64,000 nucleotides of DNA from CAVRQM01 sp963732775 (GTDB taxonomy: Bacteria; Pseudomonadota; Alphaproteobacteria; Acetobacterales; Acetobacteraceae): positions 1 through 64,000 of the forward strand of contig CAVTAR010000001.1 of NCBI GenBank assembly GCA_963732775.1. The letters are read 5' to 3'. The translations under genes and the position numbers were made by a program. Of the stretch, positions 33,596 through 43,172 are shown piece by piece (positions within the stretch are counted from its first letter, which is position 1; every line of letters starts with the position of its first letter). The notes under the pieces are model-generated. The model ran no database searches. It saw only the letters and a program-made list of their open reading frames with translations, and was not told the DNA's origin.

Positions 33596-35299
33596 ATGAA
33601 CAAATCGATGACGTGGCGCACGTGGACCATCGCGTGCGGCCTGGTGGCAGCGACGGCCTTGCCGGCGGCGGCGCAAGGGGTGCCCAACCCGATCAAGCAC
33701 GTCATCATCATCGTGCAGGAAAACCGCTCGTTCGATTCGTACTTCGGCACCTACCCGGGCGCCAGCGGCATTCCGGCCGGGACCTGCCTGTGGCGCGATC
33801 TGGCGGATCACGGCAAGGGGTGCGTCGCCCCGTTCCATGACGTGCACGACATCAACGCCGGCGGGCCGCACGGCTACCTCGCCACGCCGGCCGACATCGA
33901 CCAGACCGGCGGGGTCGCCTTGATGGACGGCTACGTCGCCACCCAGCTCAGCGCCGGCCCGCAAGCCTGCAAGCACTTCCCGCCGGCGGTCTGCGCGGCC
34001 TTCGAGGCCGGCATCGCGCGTGCCGACACCATGGGCTATCACACCGCCGCCGAGATCCCGAACTACTGGGCGTACGCCAATCGTTTCGTTCTGATGGACC
34101 ACCTCTACGAGGGCGTCCGTTCCTGGTCGCTCGCCTCGCACATCGACATCGTGAGCGAGTGGGTGGCCGACTGCAAAAAGGGCAGCACCGACGTGAAGTC
34201 GTGCAAGACCTCGCTGCACCCCATCCTGAAGCGACGGGGAGGCGACTATTTGTGGGCCAGCCTGCCCGAGTTGCTCGACAAGTACAACGTGTCCTGGAGA
34301 TGGTACCTCGCCACCGGCACCGAGCCGGACTGCAACGACGACGAGATGACCTGCGAGCCCATTCCGCAGCAGGGCGGGGTCGCGTCGGTCTGGAATCCCG
34401 CACCGGACTTCGCCGGTGTCAAGGCGCAGGGCCGCCCCTACGTCCTGGCGCACAACCCGCCGATCGAGCAGTTCCTGGCCGACGCCGCCCAAGGCACGCT
34501 GCCGCAGGTCTCCTGGGTGGTGCCGACGGACTACTACAGCGAGCATCCGCCCGGCGGCGTCACCGCGGGCATGGAGTACGTCACCGGACTGGTGAACGCG
34601 GTCATGCAGGGTCCGCTCTGGTCGAGCAGCGCCATCTTCATCTGCTGGGACGACTGGGGCGGGTTCTACGACCACGTCAACCCGCCCGAGGTGGACCACA
34701 ACAACTCGGCCTACCCGATCCAGGGCTTCGGCCTGCGCGTGCCGGGGCTGCTGATCTCCCCCTACGCCAAGGGCAACTACATCGACCACAGCGTGCTGAC
34801 CTTCGCCTCGTACGCGAGGTTCTTCGAAGACCTGTTCATGAACGGCGCCCGGCTCGACCCGGCCCAACTGGGCAAGCTCGACAGCCGCCCGACTATTCGC
34901 GACGCGCTGACCCACGTGACGCTGCCGGACGGCACAGTGGCGCCGATGGGCGACCTGATGCAGGACTTCACCTTCACGCGCCCGCCGCAGCCGCCGCTCA
35001 TCCTGCCGACCCACATACCGGTCGGCATCACCGCCACCTGCAGCACGCCGCCGACCGCGGCCTGCACCTCTCGCACGGTGTCGGTCGCGTGGTCGGCGCC
35101 CACCAACCCCAACATCACCCAGGCGTTCACCTATCATATCCGGCGTGACGGGGTGGAGTTGCCGCAATGCGTCGGCGTGGCCACCACCTGCATCGACACG
35201 CCGCCCAGCAGCGGCCCGCATTTCTACCGCGCCTACGCGATCGACAGCGCCGGCGCGCAGAGCCCGGAGTCGGCAGCCGCGGAAGCCGACACGCCGTGA
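33596..35299 (+). CDS. Secreted phosphoesterase (phospholipase C/acid phosphatase AcpA family)
   Basis: The 567-aa protein has a Sec signal peptide (about residues 1-28, ending ALPAAAQG). It shows the family's metal and nucleophile motif VIIIVQENRSFDSYFGTYPG (about 38-57), the SWSLASHIDIVSEWVADC region, YYSEHPPGGVTAGMEYV and AIFICWDDWGGFYDHVNPPE (second metal site). After PTHIPVGITATCS comes a short Fn3-like domain ending SGPHFYRAYAIDSAGAQSPE. It should act in the periplasm or outside on phosphodiesters or phosphomonoesters. The start ATG 33596 is preferred over TTG 33581. A deleted paralogue lies directly upstream. Confidence 0.9.
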   Translation: MNKSMTWRTWTIACGLVAATALPAAAQGVPNPIKHVIIIVQENRSFDSYFGTYPGASGIPAGTCLWRDLADHGKGCVAPFHDVHDINAGGPHGYLATPADIDQTGGVALMDGYVATQLSAGPQACKHFPPAVCAAFEAGIARADTMGYHTAAEIPNYWAYANRFVLMDHLYEGVRSWSLASHIDIVSEWVADCKKGSTDVKSCKTSLHPILKRRGGDYLWASLPELLDKYNVSWRWYLATGTEPDCNDDEMTCEPIPQQGGVASVWNPAPDFAGVKAQGRPYVLAHNPPIEQFLADAAQGTLPQVSWVVPTDYYSEHPPGGVTAGMEYVTGLVNAVMQGPLWSSSAIFICWDDWGGFYDHVNPPEVDHNNSAYPIQGFGLRVPGLLISPYAKGNYIDHSVLTFASYARFFEDLFMNGARLDPAQLGKLDSRPTIRDALTHVTLPDGTVAPMGDLMQDFTFTRPPQPPLILPTHIPVGITATCSTPPTAACTSRTVSVAWSAPTNPNITQAFTYHIRRDGVELPQCVGVATTCIDTPPSSGPHFYRAYAIDSAGAQSPESAAAEADTP

Positions 35300-35440
35300 A
35301 ATCCATGCGCCGCCGGCTGCTTTAGACCCTCCTTAACCTCTTCCGTCTAAAAATCGGGACGTTCCTCGCGGGATGAGGACGGTCCTGGTTTTCTAGTCGG
35401 ACGGCTGCACCCCGCGAAACTCTGGTCAAGCGGGGGTAGC

Positions 35441-36793
35441 ATGAGTTCTGTCGGACAGAGCACCATCCAGGCGTTCACGCGATTCGGGTTGGGGGCTCGT
35501 CCCGACGACCCGATCCCGCCCGACCCGCAGGCTTGGCTGCTGGGGCAGCTCAACGGCCCAGACCCGGCGCTCACCGCCGGGCTGCCGCCGCTCAGCGCCT
35601 GCATGGCCCTGCTCGCCGCGTTCAACGCGACCGCGGTGGGTACGCCAGATCGGGCGACCGCGCAGAATGCGGTCATCCAGCGCTATCAGGCGGACGCGCA
35701 GGCGGCACTGGCCAACGCCGTGCTCACCCGCGCGCCGTTTCGCGAGCGCCTGGTCTGGTTCTGGTCCAACCATCTGGCCATCCAGACCAATTCCGTGGCG
35801 ACCTCGGCGACCGCCGGGTCGTTCGTGCGCGACGTGATCCGGCCGGGCGTCACCGGCACCTTCGCCGACATGCTGGTGGCCATGGTGCAGCACCCGGCGA
35901 TGCTGTTCTCGCTCAACAACAACGTCTCGGTCGGTCCCGGCAGCTCGGCCGCGGTGCATGCCCGGGCGGCGGGCCTGGCGTTCGCGCAGAGCGCCAACAT
36001 CAACGAGAACCTCGGGCGCGAGCTGCTGGAGCTGCACACCGTCGGCGTCGACGCCGGGTACAGGCAGGCCGATGTCGACGCGATGGCCTACCTGCTGACC
36101 GGCTTCACGGTGAACGCCCGGTCCGCGCCGCTCGGCTTCGTCTACAATCCGGGCATCGCCCAGCCGGGCAGCCAGACGCTGATGGGCAGCACGTTCCCGA
36201 ACACGCAGGCCGGCTGCATCGCCGCGGTACGCTGGCTTGCCACGCGCCCGGCCACCTACATGCGGCTCGCCGGCAAGCTCGTGACGCATTTCGTCGCCGA
36301 CGTGCCGGACGGGGCAAGCGTGCAGGCGGTCTACAACGCTCTCGCCTCCACCGGCGGCAACCTCGGTGCCGCCGCGCAGGCGCTGGTGGGTCTGCCGGCC
36401 GCGTGGCGGCCCTTCGGCAAGCTGCGCACGCCGCAGGATCTGGTGATCGCGACGCTTCGCGGGCTCGGCGTCACCGCCGCCACCATGCCGACCATCCTGC
36501 CGATGCTGAGCGCGATGGGCCAGGCGACCTGGCAGCCGCCGTTCCCGAACGGCTGGTCCGATCTCGCCGTGGACTGGATGGGTCCCGAGGCGTGCCTCAC
36601 CCGTGCCGACTGGGCCAACACCATCGCCGCCAGCGGCCTCGCCACGGCTCCCGGGATCGACGCCGCCGGCGTTGCCGGCTGGACGCTCGGCCCGCTGCTG
36701 ACGCCAGCCTCGCGCGCCACCATCGCCAGCGCGAGCGCGCCGAACGACCGCATGACCCTGCTGCTCTGCTCCCCCGAATTCCAGAGGCGCTGA
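35441..36793 (+). CDS. DUF1800 family protein
   Basis: The 450-aa protein carries the DUF1800 landmarks IQAFTRFGLGARPDDPIPPD, FRERLVWFWSNHLAIQTNS, MLFSLNNNVSVGPGSSA, NENLGRELLELHTVGVDAGY (the most conserved block), DVDAMAYLLTGFTVN and KLVTHFVADVPDGASVQAVY. The function is unknown, but DUF1800 is nearly always next to DUF1501, as here (1 bp between them). GGGGGTAGC precedes the ATG. The 141-bp leader holds an AT-rich stretch (about 35330-35350) that may be the promoter. Confidence 0.92.
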   Translation: MSSVGQSTIQAFTRFGLGARPDDPIPPDPQAWLLGQLNGPDPALTAGLPPLSACMALLAAFNATAVGTPDRATAQNAVIQRYQADAQAALANAVLTRAPFRERLVWFWSNHLAIQTNSVATSATAGSFVRDVIRPGVTGTFADMLVAMVQHPAMLFSLNNNVSVGPGSSAAVHARAAGLAFAQSANINENLGRELLELHTVGVDAGYRQADVDAMAYLLTGFTVNARSAPLGFVYNPGIAQPGSQTLMGSTFPNTQAGCIAAVRWLATRPATYMRLAGKLVTHFVADVPDGASVQAVYNALASTGGNLGAAAQALVGLPAAWRPFGKLRTPQDLVIATLRGLGVTAATMPTILPMLSAMGQATWQPPFPNGWSDLAVDWMGPEACLTRADWANTIAASGLATAPGIDAAGVAGWTLGPLLTPASRATIASASAPNDRMTLLLCSPEFQRR

Positions 36794-36794
36794 C

Positions 36795-38018
36795 ATGGCC
36801 ACTCCCCACGCCCATTGCTGCGAACAACCCCGTCTGCCCCGTCGCGCGGCCCTGCTCGGCCTCGGCGCCGCCGCGGCGCTCGCCGCCGGCCGGCCGCGCA
36901 TCAGCCTCGCCGCTGCCCCGACCAGCGCTCGTTTGGTCGTGCTGAACGTGCGAGGCGGCCTCGACGGCCTCGGGACGGTGGTGCCCTACGGCGACCGCAA
37001 CCTTGCGGCCCTGCGCGCATCCCTGATCCCGCCGGCCCCCGGCACGGCGGGCGGGCTGCTCGACCTCGGCGGCTATTTCGGCCTGCATCCGTCGCTCGCC
37101 CATTTCTCAAGCATGTTCCGCGCCGGGCAGGGGCTGATCGTCCACGCCGTCGGCAACTGCGCGACCACGCGGAGCCACTTCGAGGCGCAGGACTACCTGC
37201 AGAGCGGTGCGCCGCAACTGCTGTCGAGCGGCTGGCTCAATCGCGTCGCGGGACTGATCCCGGCACCCGCCGGGTCGGCCGAGACCGGGATTGCCATCGA
37301 CACCTCGGCCCCGCTGCTGATGCGCGGCCCGACCGTCGTGGCCGGCTGGGCGCCCGAGCCGTTCACCCGGGTCAGCCCGGCGCTGGTGCCGAGCCTGCTT
37401 GCCCTCACCGGCCCCGATCCGATCGTCGGGCCATCGCTTCAGGTCGGCTTCAACGACCGCGGCCTGTTCCAGCAGGCGCAGGCGCGCGGGCCGTCGCAGC
37501 CGCCAGGACTGCCGTCGCTGGCCAGTCTCGCCTGGGGTGCCGGCGAGTTGCTGGCCTCGCCCACCGGACCGCGCATCGCGGCGCTGGAGACCGGCAGCTA
37601 CGACACGCACGCGGACCAGGTGGTGCGCCTCCAGGTCGGCCTCGCCACCCTCGATGCGACGCTGGCCGCGCTGAAATCGTCGCTCGGAGCAGCCTGGTCG
37701 CGGACCGTGGTCGTCACGATGACCGAGTTCGGCCGTACCGCGGCGGTGAACGGCAGCGGCGGCACCGACCACGGCACGGCGTTCGCCATGCTGCTCGCGG
37801 GCGGCGCGGTCGCGGGCAACCGCGTCCTCACGCAATGGCCGGGTCTCGGCGCCGCGCAACTGTTCCAGGGCCGCGACCTGGCGCCGACGGTCGACTACCG
37901 CGCGGTGATGATGGGGGTGCTGCAGCAGCATCTCGGCATCCCTGCCTCGGCCATGCCGGGCATCTTCCCGGGGGCGACCGGCGTGACGGCCATGCCGCAT
38001 CTGGTGGCCGGCGCCTGA
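36795..38018 (+). CDS. DUF1501 family Tat-secreted protein
   Basis: The 407-aa protein starts with a Tat-type signal (LPRRAALLGLGAAAALAAG, residues about 14-33). It belongs to the alkaline-phosphatase-like DUF1501 family: RLVVLNVRGGLDGLGTVVPY, HPSLAHFSSMFRAGQGLIVH, GNCATTRSHFEAQDYLQSG, ETGSYDTHADQV and VVVTMTEFGRTAAVNGSGGT with DHGTAF. These Asp/His residues resemble metal ligands of the superfamily. It is made with the DUF1800 protein as a probable exported pair; no substrate is known. Confidence 0.92.
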   Translation: MATPHAHCCEQPRLPRRAALLGLGAAAALAAGRPRISLAAAPTSARLVVLNVRGGLDGLGTVVPYGDRNLAALRASLIPPAPGTAGGLLDLGGYFGLHPSLAHFSSMFRAGQGLIVHAVGNCATTRSHFEAQDYLQSGAPQLLSSGWLNRVAGLIPAPAGSAETGIAIDTSAPLLMRGPTVVAGWAPEPFTRVSPALVPSLLALTGPDPIVGPSLQVGFNDRGLFQQAQARGPSQPPGLPSLASLAWGAGELLASPTGPRIAALETGSYDTHADQVVRLQVGLATLDATLAALKSSLGAAWSRTVVVTMTEFGRTAAVNGSGGTDHGTAFAMLLAGGAVAGNRVLTQWPGLGAAQLFQGRDLAPTVDYRAVMMGVLQQHLGIPASAMPGIFPGATGVTAMPHLVAGA

Positions 38019-38070
38019 GCGATCGGTGCCGCTCCGGTGCGCGGGGCGGCAGCGTCACGGGCACGTTGGG

Positions 38071-38104
38071 GAGTCTGCGCCGCATTCGAGGGCGGCGCAG
38101 ACTC
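38071..38104 (+). terminator. Hairpin with 13-bp perfect stem after the DUF1501 gene
   Basis: gagtctgcgccgc (38071-38083) pairs exactly with 38092-38104 around an 8-nt loop, 52 bp past the stop codon and before the sugar-binding protein gene. It separates the two transcription units, although only two T residues follow. Confidence 0.65.
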
Positions 38105-38171
38105 TTGACGGCGCTTGTCCCGCACTGTCACGAATGCGGCGCGCCAAGAAACAAGAAGAAGGAGGAAACTC

Positions 38172-39113
38172 ATGCTGCGTCGAACCCTGCTCGCGGCCGC
38201 CGCGATGCTAGCCGCAACCACCGCCGTCCAGGCCCAGAAACCGCTCACCATAGCAACCTCGCTGCCGAGCCTCACGTTCCCGTTCTTCGTGCACATGCAG
38301 ACCGAGCTGAAGGCCGAGGCCACGAAGCTCGGCGGCATCACGCTGATCGAGACCGACGGCCAGAACAGCGCCCCGAAGCAGACCGCAGACCTCGAGGCGA
38401 GCGTCACCAAGGGCGTGAACGCGGTCGTCATCAGCCCGCTCGATGTCGCGGCCCTCGCCCCGGCCGTGCAGGCGGCGGTCGAGGCAGGCGTGCCGGTGGT
38501 GACGATCGACCGGCGCGTCAACGGCGTCGATGGCGTGCTGGCCCACGTGGGAGCCGACAACGTCAAGGGCGGCGAGGCGCAGGGCAACCAGATCCTGGCC
38601 GATTTCCCGCAGGGTGCCACCATCATGCACCTGCAAGGCCAGCCCGGCGCCGGCCCCGCGATCGACCGCAACAAGGGTCTCCACGGCGTGCTGGACCTGC
38701 ACAAGGACAAATACCATATCGTGTTCGAGCAGACCGCCAACTTCGCGCGGGACCAGGCATTGAGCATCACCGAGAGCGGGCTCGCGGGCATGAGCCGCGC
38801 TCCCGACGTGATCGTCTGCGCCAACGACGACATGGCCCTCGGCGCGCTGGAGGCGGCGCGCGGCCGCAACATGACCGGCATCAAGCTCTACGGCTTCGAT
38901 GCGCTGCCGGAGGCGCTGGCGCGGGTCAAGGATGGCAGCCTCGCCGGCACCGTGGAGCAGTTCCCCGGCCAGCAGAGCCGGATCGCGATGGACATCGCCG
39001 TGGCGTTCGCCCGCGACGGCAAGAAGCCGGAACAGAAGCTCACGCTGCTGACGCCCATCGTGATCACCAAGGCGAACCTCGACAAGGCGGAGCGGCTTTC
39101 GGAGATGAAGTAG
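38172..39113 (+). CDS. Ribose-type sugar ABC transporter, periplasmic binding protein
   Basis: The 313-aa protein has a Sec signal peptide (LLAAAAMLAATTAVQA) and the type 1 periplasmic-binding fold of RbsB relatives: PFFVHMQTELKAEATKLGG, DLEASVTKGVNAVVISPLDV, GVPVVTIDRRVNGVDGVLAH, VICANDDMALGALEAARG and IKLYGFDALPEALARVKDG. A strong GGAGGA Shine-Dalgarno site lies 5 bp upstream of the ATG. It is the first gene of the binding protein-ATPase-permease operon. The bound sugar cannot be told; a pentose or hexose is likely. Confidence 0.92.
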   Translation: MLRRTLLAAAAMLAATTAVQAQKPLTIATSLPSLTFPFFVHMQTELKAEATKLGGITLIETDGQNSAPKQTADLEASVTKGVNAVVISPLDVAALAPAVQAAVEAGVPVVTIDRRVNGVDGVLAHVGADNVKGGEAQGNQILADFPQGATIMHLQGQPGAGPAIDRNKGLHGVLDLHKDKYHIVFEQTANFARDQALSITESGLAGMSRAPDVIVCANDDMALGALEAARGRNMTGIKLYGFDALPEALARVKDGSLAGTVEQFPGQQSRIAMDIAVAFARDGKKPEQKLTLLTPIVITKANLDKAERLSEMK

Positions 39114-39168
39114 TGCTCCGGTTGCCGCCGCGGCGTCCCCGCGCAGCATCGCCGGGCCGATCCCGGCC

Positions 39169-40725
39169 ATGCACGGCATGACGGGGGAGTCTGGACCGGA
39201 GCCCCACGCGCCGCCTCTCCTCCGCCTCGACCGCGTCACGAAGCGCTTCCCCGGAGTCGTGGCGCTGAGCGACGTCTCGCTCGACATACGCGCTGGCGAG
39301 GTGCTCGGCCTGCTCGGCGAGAACGGCGCCGGCAAGAGCACGCTGCTGAAGATCGTCTCGGGAGCGCAGCGTCCAGATGAAGGGGGCATCCTGTGGCAAG
39401 GCTCCCCGATCTCGCTGGCCAGCCCGCACGCGGCACAGCGTCGAGGGATCGTCACGATCTACCAGGAGTTCACGCTGGTCGCCTCGCTGACCGTGGCGGA
39501 GAACGTGTTCATGGGTCGCGAGCCGACCCGTGCCGGGCTGCTCGACTGGCGCCGGCTGCGGCGCGAGACGGCGGCGATCCTGGGGCGCATCGGCCTGCCG
39601 CTCGACCCGGCGACCCCGGTGCGCAGCCTTTCGGTCGCCGAGCAGCAGATGGTCGAGATTGCCCGCGCGCTCTCGATGCAGAGCCGCCTCATCATCATGG
39701 ACGAGCCCACCTCGGCGCTGTCGTCCATCGAGGTGGAGCGACTGCTCGGCATCATCGGGGCGCTGCGCCAGGATGGCATCGCGGTCGTGTTCGTCACCCA
39801 CCGGCTGGAGGAGGCGCGGCGCATCTGCGATCGCGTGGTCGTGCTGCGCGACGGCGCCCGGGTGGGCGGGGGCAGGATGGCGGAGCTGTCGCTCGACGAC
39901 GTCATCCGTCTGATGGTGGGGCGCTCGGCCGCGCAGCTCTACCGCCGCCCCGCAACACGCCACGCGGCCGGCGCGGCGCGTCTCGCCGTCCGCGGGCTGT
40001 CGACGGCGCGCGCGAGCCAGCACGGTCCCGCCTTGCGCGACGTGGCGATCTCTGTGCGGGCGGGCGAGATCCTCGGTATCGCCGGGCTCGTCGGCGCGGG
40101 TCGAACGGAGTTCGCGCGCGCCGTGTTCGGCGCCGACCGCAGGCTGGCCGGGCGCATCGAGGTGGATGGCGCGCCGGTGCGGGTCCGCTCGCCGCGCCAC
40201 GCGATCCGCGCCGGCATCGGCCTCGTGCCGGAGGACCGCAAGCAGCAGGCGCTGTTCCTCGCGCAAGCCGTGCGCCAGAACTTCTCCATCGCGGCACTGG
40301 GCAAGTACCTGCTGTGGCGGGTGTTCGTGCGCGAGCAGGCCGAGGGCCGTGCGCTCGACGAGTATCGCCGTGCCATGAACATCCGGATGCGCGGCCCCGG
40401 GCAGGTGGTCGCTGGGCTTTCCGGCGGCAATCAGCAGAAGGTCGTGCTGGCGCGTTGGCTGGCGCTGCGGCCGCGGGTGCTGATCGTCGACGAACCGACG
40501 CGGGGCGTAGATGTGGCGGCCAAGGCGGAGGTGCACGAGTTGCTCGACAGGTTGGCCGGGCAGGGCGTCTCGGTCATCGCCATCAGCTCCGAACTGCCGG
40601 AGGTGCTGGCCATCAGCGACCGGATCGTGACCATGCGCGAGGGGCGCGTGACGGGAGAGATCCCGGCGAGCGAGGCCACGGAGGAAGCGCTGATGAAGCT
40701 GATGACGCTGACCGGGGTGTCATGA
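39169..40725 (+). CDS. Sugar ABC transporter, double ATP-binding subunit (RbsA/MglA type)
   Basis: The 518-aa protein holds two ATPase domains. The first has Walker A GLLGENGAGKSTLLKI, signature RSLSVAEQQMVEIARALS and Walker B LIIMDEPTSALS. The second has a degenerate Walker A GLVGAGRTEFARAVFG, signature AGLSGGNQQKVVLARWLAL and Walker B VLIVDEPTRGVDVAAKAEV. This asymmetry is standard in the RbsA/MglA group. Its stop overlaps the permease ATG by four bases. Confidence 0.95.
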   Translation: MHGMTGESGPEPHAPPLLRLDRVTKRFPGVVALSDVSLDIRAGEVLGLLGENGAGKSTLLKIVSGAQRPDEGGILWQGSPISLASPHAAQRRGIVTIYQEFTLVASLTVAENVFMGREPTRAGLLDWRRLRRETAAILGRIGLPLDPATPVRSLSVAEQQMVEIARALSMQSRLIIMDEPTSALSSIEVERLLGIIGALRQDGIAVVFVTHRLEEARRICDRVVVLRDGARVGGGRMAELSLDDVIRLMVGRSAAQLYRRPATRHAAGAARLAVRGLSTARASQHGPALRDVAISVRAGEILGIAGLVGAGRTEFARAVFGADRRLAGRIEVDGAPVRVRSPRHAIRAGIGLVPEDRKQQALFLAQAVRQNFSIAALGKYLLWRVFVREQAEGRALDEYRRAMNIRMRGPGQVVAGLSGGNQQKVVLARWLALRPRVLIVDEPTRGVDVAAKAEVHELLDRLAGQGVSVIAISSELPEVLAISDRIVTMREGRVTGEIPASEATEEALMKLMTLTGVS

Positions 40726-41702
40726 GGCTCTCGACCATCCTCGGCCGCTTCGCGCCGTTGCTGTTCCTGCTGGCGCTGATGCTGTTCTTCTCGCTCGCCG
40801 AGCCGCGCTTCCTCTCGCCGCTCAACCTGTTCAACGTCATGCGGCAGATCTCGATTACCGGGCTGATCGCGCTGGGCATGACGTTCGTGATCCTGACTGG
40901 CGGCATCGACCTCTCGGTCGGCTCCATCGTGGCACTCGCCGGGCTCGTGGCGGCCGCGCTGGCGAAGGGCTCGTCGAGCAACACGCTCTCGCTCGATGCC
41001 GCCACGGTCGCGGGCTACCCGGTCTGGGTGGCGGCGATCGCCGCGGCCGGTGTGGGCCTGATGGCGGGGCTGCTGCAGGGGGCGGCTGTCACCACGCTGA
41101 ACGTGCCGCCGTTCGTGGTGACGCTGGGCGGGCTGTCGGTCTTCCGCGGCGCGGCGCTGCTGTATTCCGGCGGCGGGCCGATCAGCGCCTTCGACGCCGG
41201 CTACCGCTACTGGGGGCAGGGCAAGGTGGGTCCGGTGCCGGTGCCGGTGATCCTGTTCCTGGTCGCGGCCGCGCTGTGCCATGTCGTCCTGCGCTACACG
41301 CGCTTCGGCCGCCATGTGTATGCCGTCGGCGGCAACGCCGAGGCCGCCCGCCTCTCGGGGCTGGACGTGCGCGGAATCACCTGGGCGGTCTACGTGATCG
41401 TCGGCCTGTTCGCCGGTCTCGCCGGCTTCGTGCTCTCCAGCCGGCTCAACTCCGCCGAGGCCGTGGCCGGGCAGGGCTACGAGCTCACCGTGATCGCCGC
41501 CGTGGTGATCGGGGGCACCAGCCTGTTCGGCGGCCTGGGTGGCGTGATCGGCACCGTGGTGGGGGCGGCGCTGATCGGGGTGCTGCTGAACGGGCTCGTG
41601 CTGCTGAACGTGTCGCCCTACGTGCAGCAGATCATCATCGGCCTGGTGATCGTGCTGGCCGTCGCCTTCGACCGCTTCGTGAAGACCGGCGGGCGGCGCT
41701 GA
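40722..41702 (+). CDS. Sugar ABC transporter, permease (RbsC type)
   Basis: The 326-aa integral membrane protein has about eight to ten helices and the RbsC-family segments ITGLIALGMTFVILTGGIDL, SVGSIVALAGLVAAAL, NVPPFVVTLGGLSVFRGAAL, FGRHVYAVGGNAEAARLSGL (EAA-like loop) and VIGGTSLFGGLGGVIGT. It is the last gene of the transporter operon. No sugar kinase or isomerase follows because the tRNA-Lys island begins about 70 bp downstream. Confidence 0.95.
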   Translation: MRLSTILGRFAPLLFLLALMLFFSLAEPRFLSPLNLFNVMRQISITGLIALGMTFVILTGGIDLSVGSIVALAGLVAAALAKGSSSNTLSLDAATVAGYPVWVAAIAAAGVGLMAGLLQGAAVTTLNVPPFVVTLGGLSVFRGAALLYSGGGPISAFDAGYRYWGQGKVGPVPVPVILFLVAAALCHVVLRYTRFGRHVYAVGGNAEAARLSGLDVRGITWAVYVIVGLFAGLAGFVLSSRLNSAEAVAGQGYELTVIAAVVIGGTSLFGGLGGVIGTVVGAALIGVLLNGLVLLNVSPYVQQIIIGLVIVLAVAFDRFVKTGGRR

Positions 41703-41770
41703 CCGCCGGGAGAGAGGGCGCTGGGCTGTCGAGGCCTCCGCCTCCGGCGCTCGAGACCCGGACCGCTTGT

Positions 41771-41819
41771 ACGTGGTGGGCGCAGTAGGATTCGAACCTA
41801 CGACCCGCTGATTAAGAGT
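41771..41819. repeat. attL: 49-bp copy of the tRNA-Lys 3' end
   Basis: The 49 bases at 41771-41819 are identical to 57255-57303, which are the 3' half of the intact tRNA-Lys gene including the CCA end. After 41819 the tRNA sequence stops and foreign sequence begins. This is the far-end duplicate left by site-specific integration into a tRNA gene. Confidence 0.95.
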
Positions 41820-41962
41820 TCCCGGCCAAACGCCACGCAAATAGTGATCTTCCGCTATGTCCGCTTGGACAAACCCAGCGAAATTGGCGGCTTTCGACGA
41901 CGGCCACTGACAGGTGTTGACACGGCGACGTCACCGATGCGCAATATTCGCACGGACACACT

Positions 41963-43172
41963 GTGGACACGGGTGCGGCTGAGATGTCGGAGCGGTTGAG
42001 GGACAAAGCAGTGAAGGCGATGCCGGCGCCGGCATCGGGAAACCGCGTGACCTATGATGCCGAGATCCCTGGCTTCGGCGTCCGGGTCACGGCCGCTGGC
42101 TCAAAGGCGTTCGTTCGTCAACTATCGCAGCGGCGGCAGGGAGCGGCGCCTCACGATCGGCAGCTATCCTGCTTGGACCTGGTAGCAGCGGCGCGAAGAA
42201 GCCAAGCAACTCCGGCGGCGGATAGACCGAGGGGAAGACCCGATGGGCAAGCGTCATGAGGAGCGGGCTGCCCCGACCCTGAATGACCTCGCGGACCGCT
42301 TCGAAGACGGAGCACCTAGCAAAGCGCCGGGAAGCGACGGGTCGACGATTATCGATCCATCCTGCGGCTCCACATCCGGCCTCGGTTGGGGAAGATGCGG
42401 GTCGCCCACCTCCGTCACGTTGACATCGAACGGCTCCATAATGATCTGGTGCAAGACCGCGCCCTACCGCGCCAATCGGACAGTCGCGGTCCTGTCCAAG
42501 ATGCTCTCCCTTGCCGATGAAGTGGGAGATGCGAGCCGACAACCCAGCCGTGGGCATCGAGCGCGCGCCGGAGGAGAAGCGCGAGCGGTTCCTCACCCCG
42601 GCCGAGATTGCACGCCTCGCCGACGCCCTCGCCGCTCACCCTGAGACGACCACCGCGAACGCGCTTCGGCTGATGTTGCTGACTGGCGCGCGGCGCGGCG
42701 AGACACTGCGCTGCCGAAGTGGTCAGAGTTCGATCTGGCCACTGGCGTGTGGATCAAGCCCAGCGCTCATACGAAGTCCGCCCGCGAACACCGAGTGCCG
42801 TTGTCCGCGCCAGCCATTGCGCTGCTAACCGAGATGCAAGCTAGCGCTGCCGGCGACCACGTCTTTCTCGGTCGGGACGGCAGGGCTCTGACCGAGGTGA
42901 AGCGCACGTGGGCTTCGGTGTGCCGGACCGCCGGCCTGTCCGGTGTCCGCGTCCACGACCTGAGGCACACTTACGCCGCCATTCTGGCCAGCAGCGGGCT
43001 GTCGCTACCGATCATCGGGGCGCTGCTCGGGCACACGCAGGCGGCCACGACGCACCGGTATGCGCACCTACTGGACGATCCGCTACGGGCGGCGACCGAG
43101 CGAATGGGAGCGGTGGTCAGCGGTGCAGGGAAGGTGAGCGCCGAGGTTGTGCCGCTGCGGAGGGGTGCGTGA
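41963..43172 (+). pseudogene. Tyrosine-type site-specific integrase, frameshifted
   Basis: The N-terminal DUF4102-like arm-binding domain (RDKAVKAMPAPASGNRVTYD, PGFGVRVTAAGSKAFV) is cut by a shift near 42115, and the next piece (YRSGGRERRLTIGSYPAWT) by a TAG near 42182. The core-binding domain continues in several frames (LNDLADRF, DYRSILRLHIRPRLGKM, NDLVQDRA, VAVLSKMLSLA, EEKRERFLTPAEIARLADAL). The catalytic domain shows GARRGETLR (first Arg), a last shift near 42715, then an uninterrupted 42747-43172 with HDLRHTYAAIL and LLGHTQAATTHRYAHL (His, Arg, His and Tyr nucleophile present). It lies 143 bp inside attL and must have inserted the island, but now cannot be made whole. Confidence 0.88.

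Noticed and set aside
38172..41702. Calling the ABC operon rbsBAC outright
   Set aside because: The family (ribose/galactose/xylose group) is clear but no rbsK, rbsD or repressor is adjacent, so the sugar cannot be named.
41771..41819. A second functional tRNA gene
   Set aside because: Only the 3' part is present; the D-arm, the 5' acceptor strand and the 5' half of the anticodon arm are missing.
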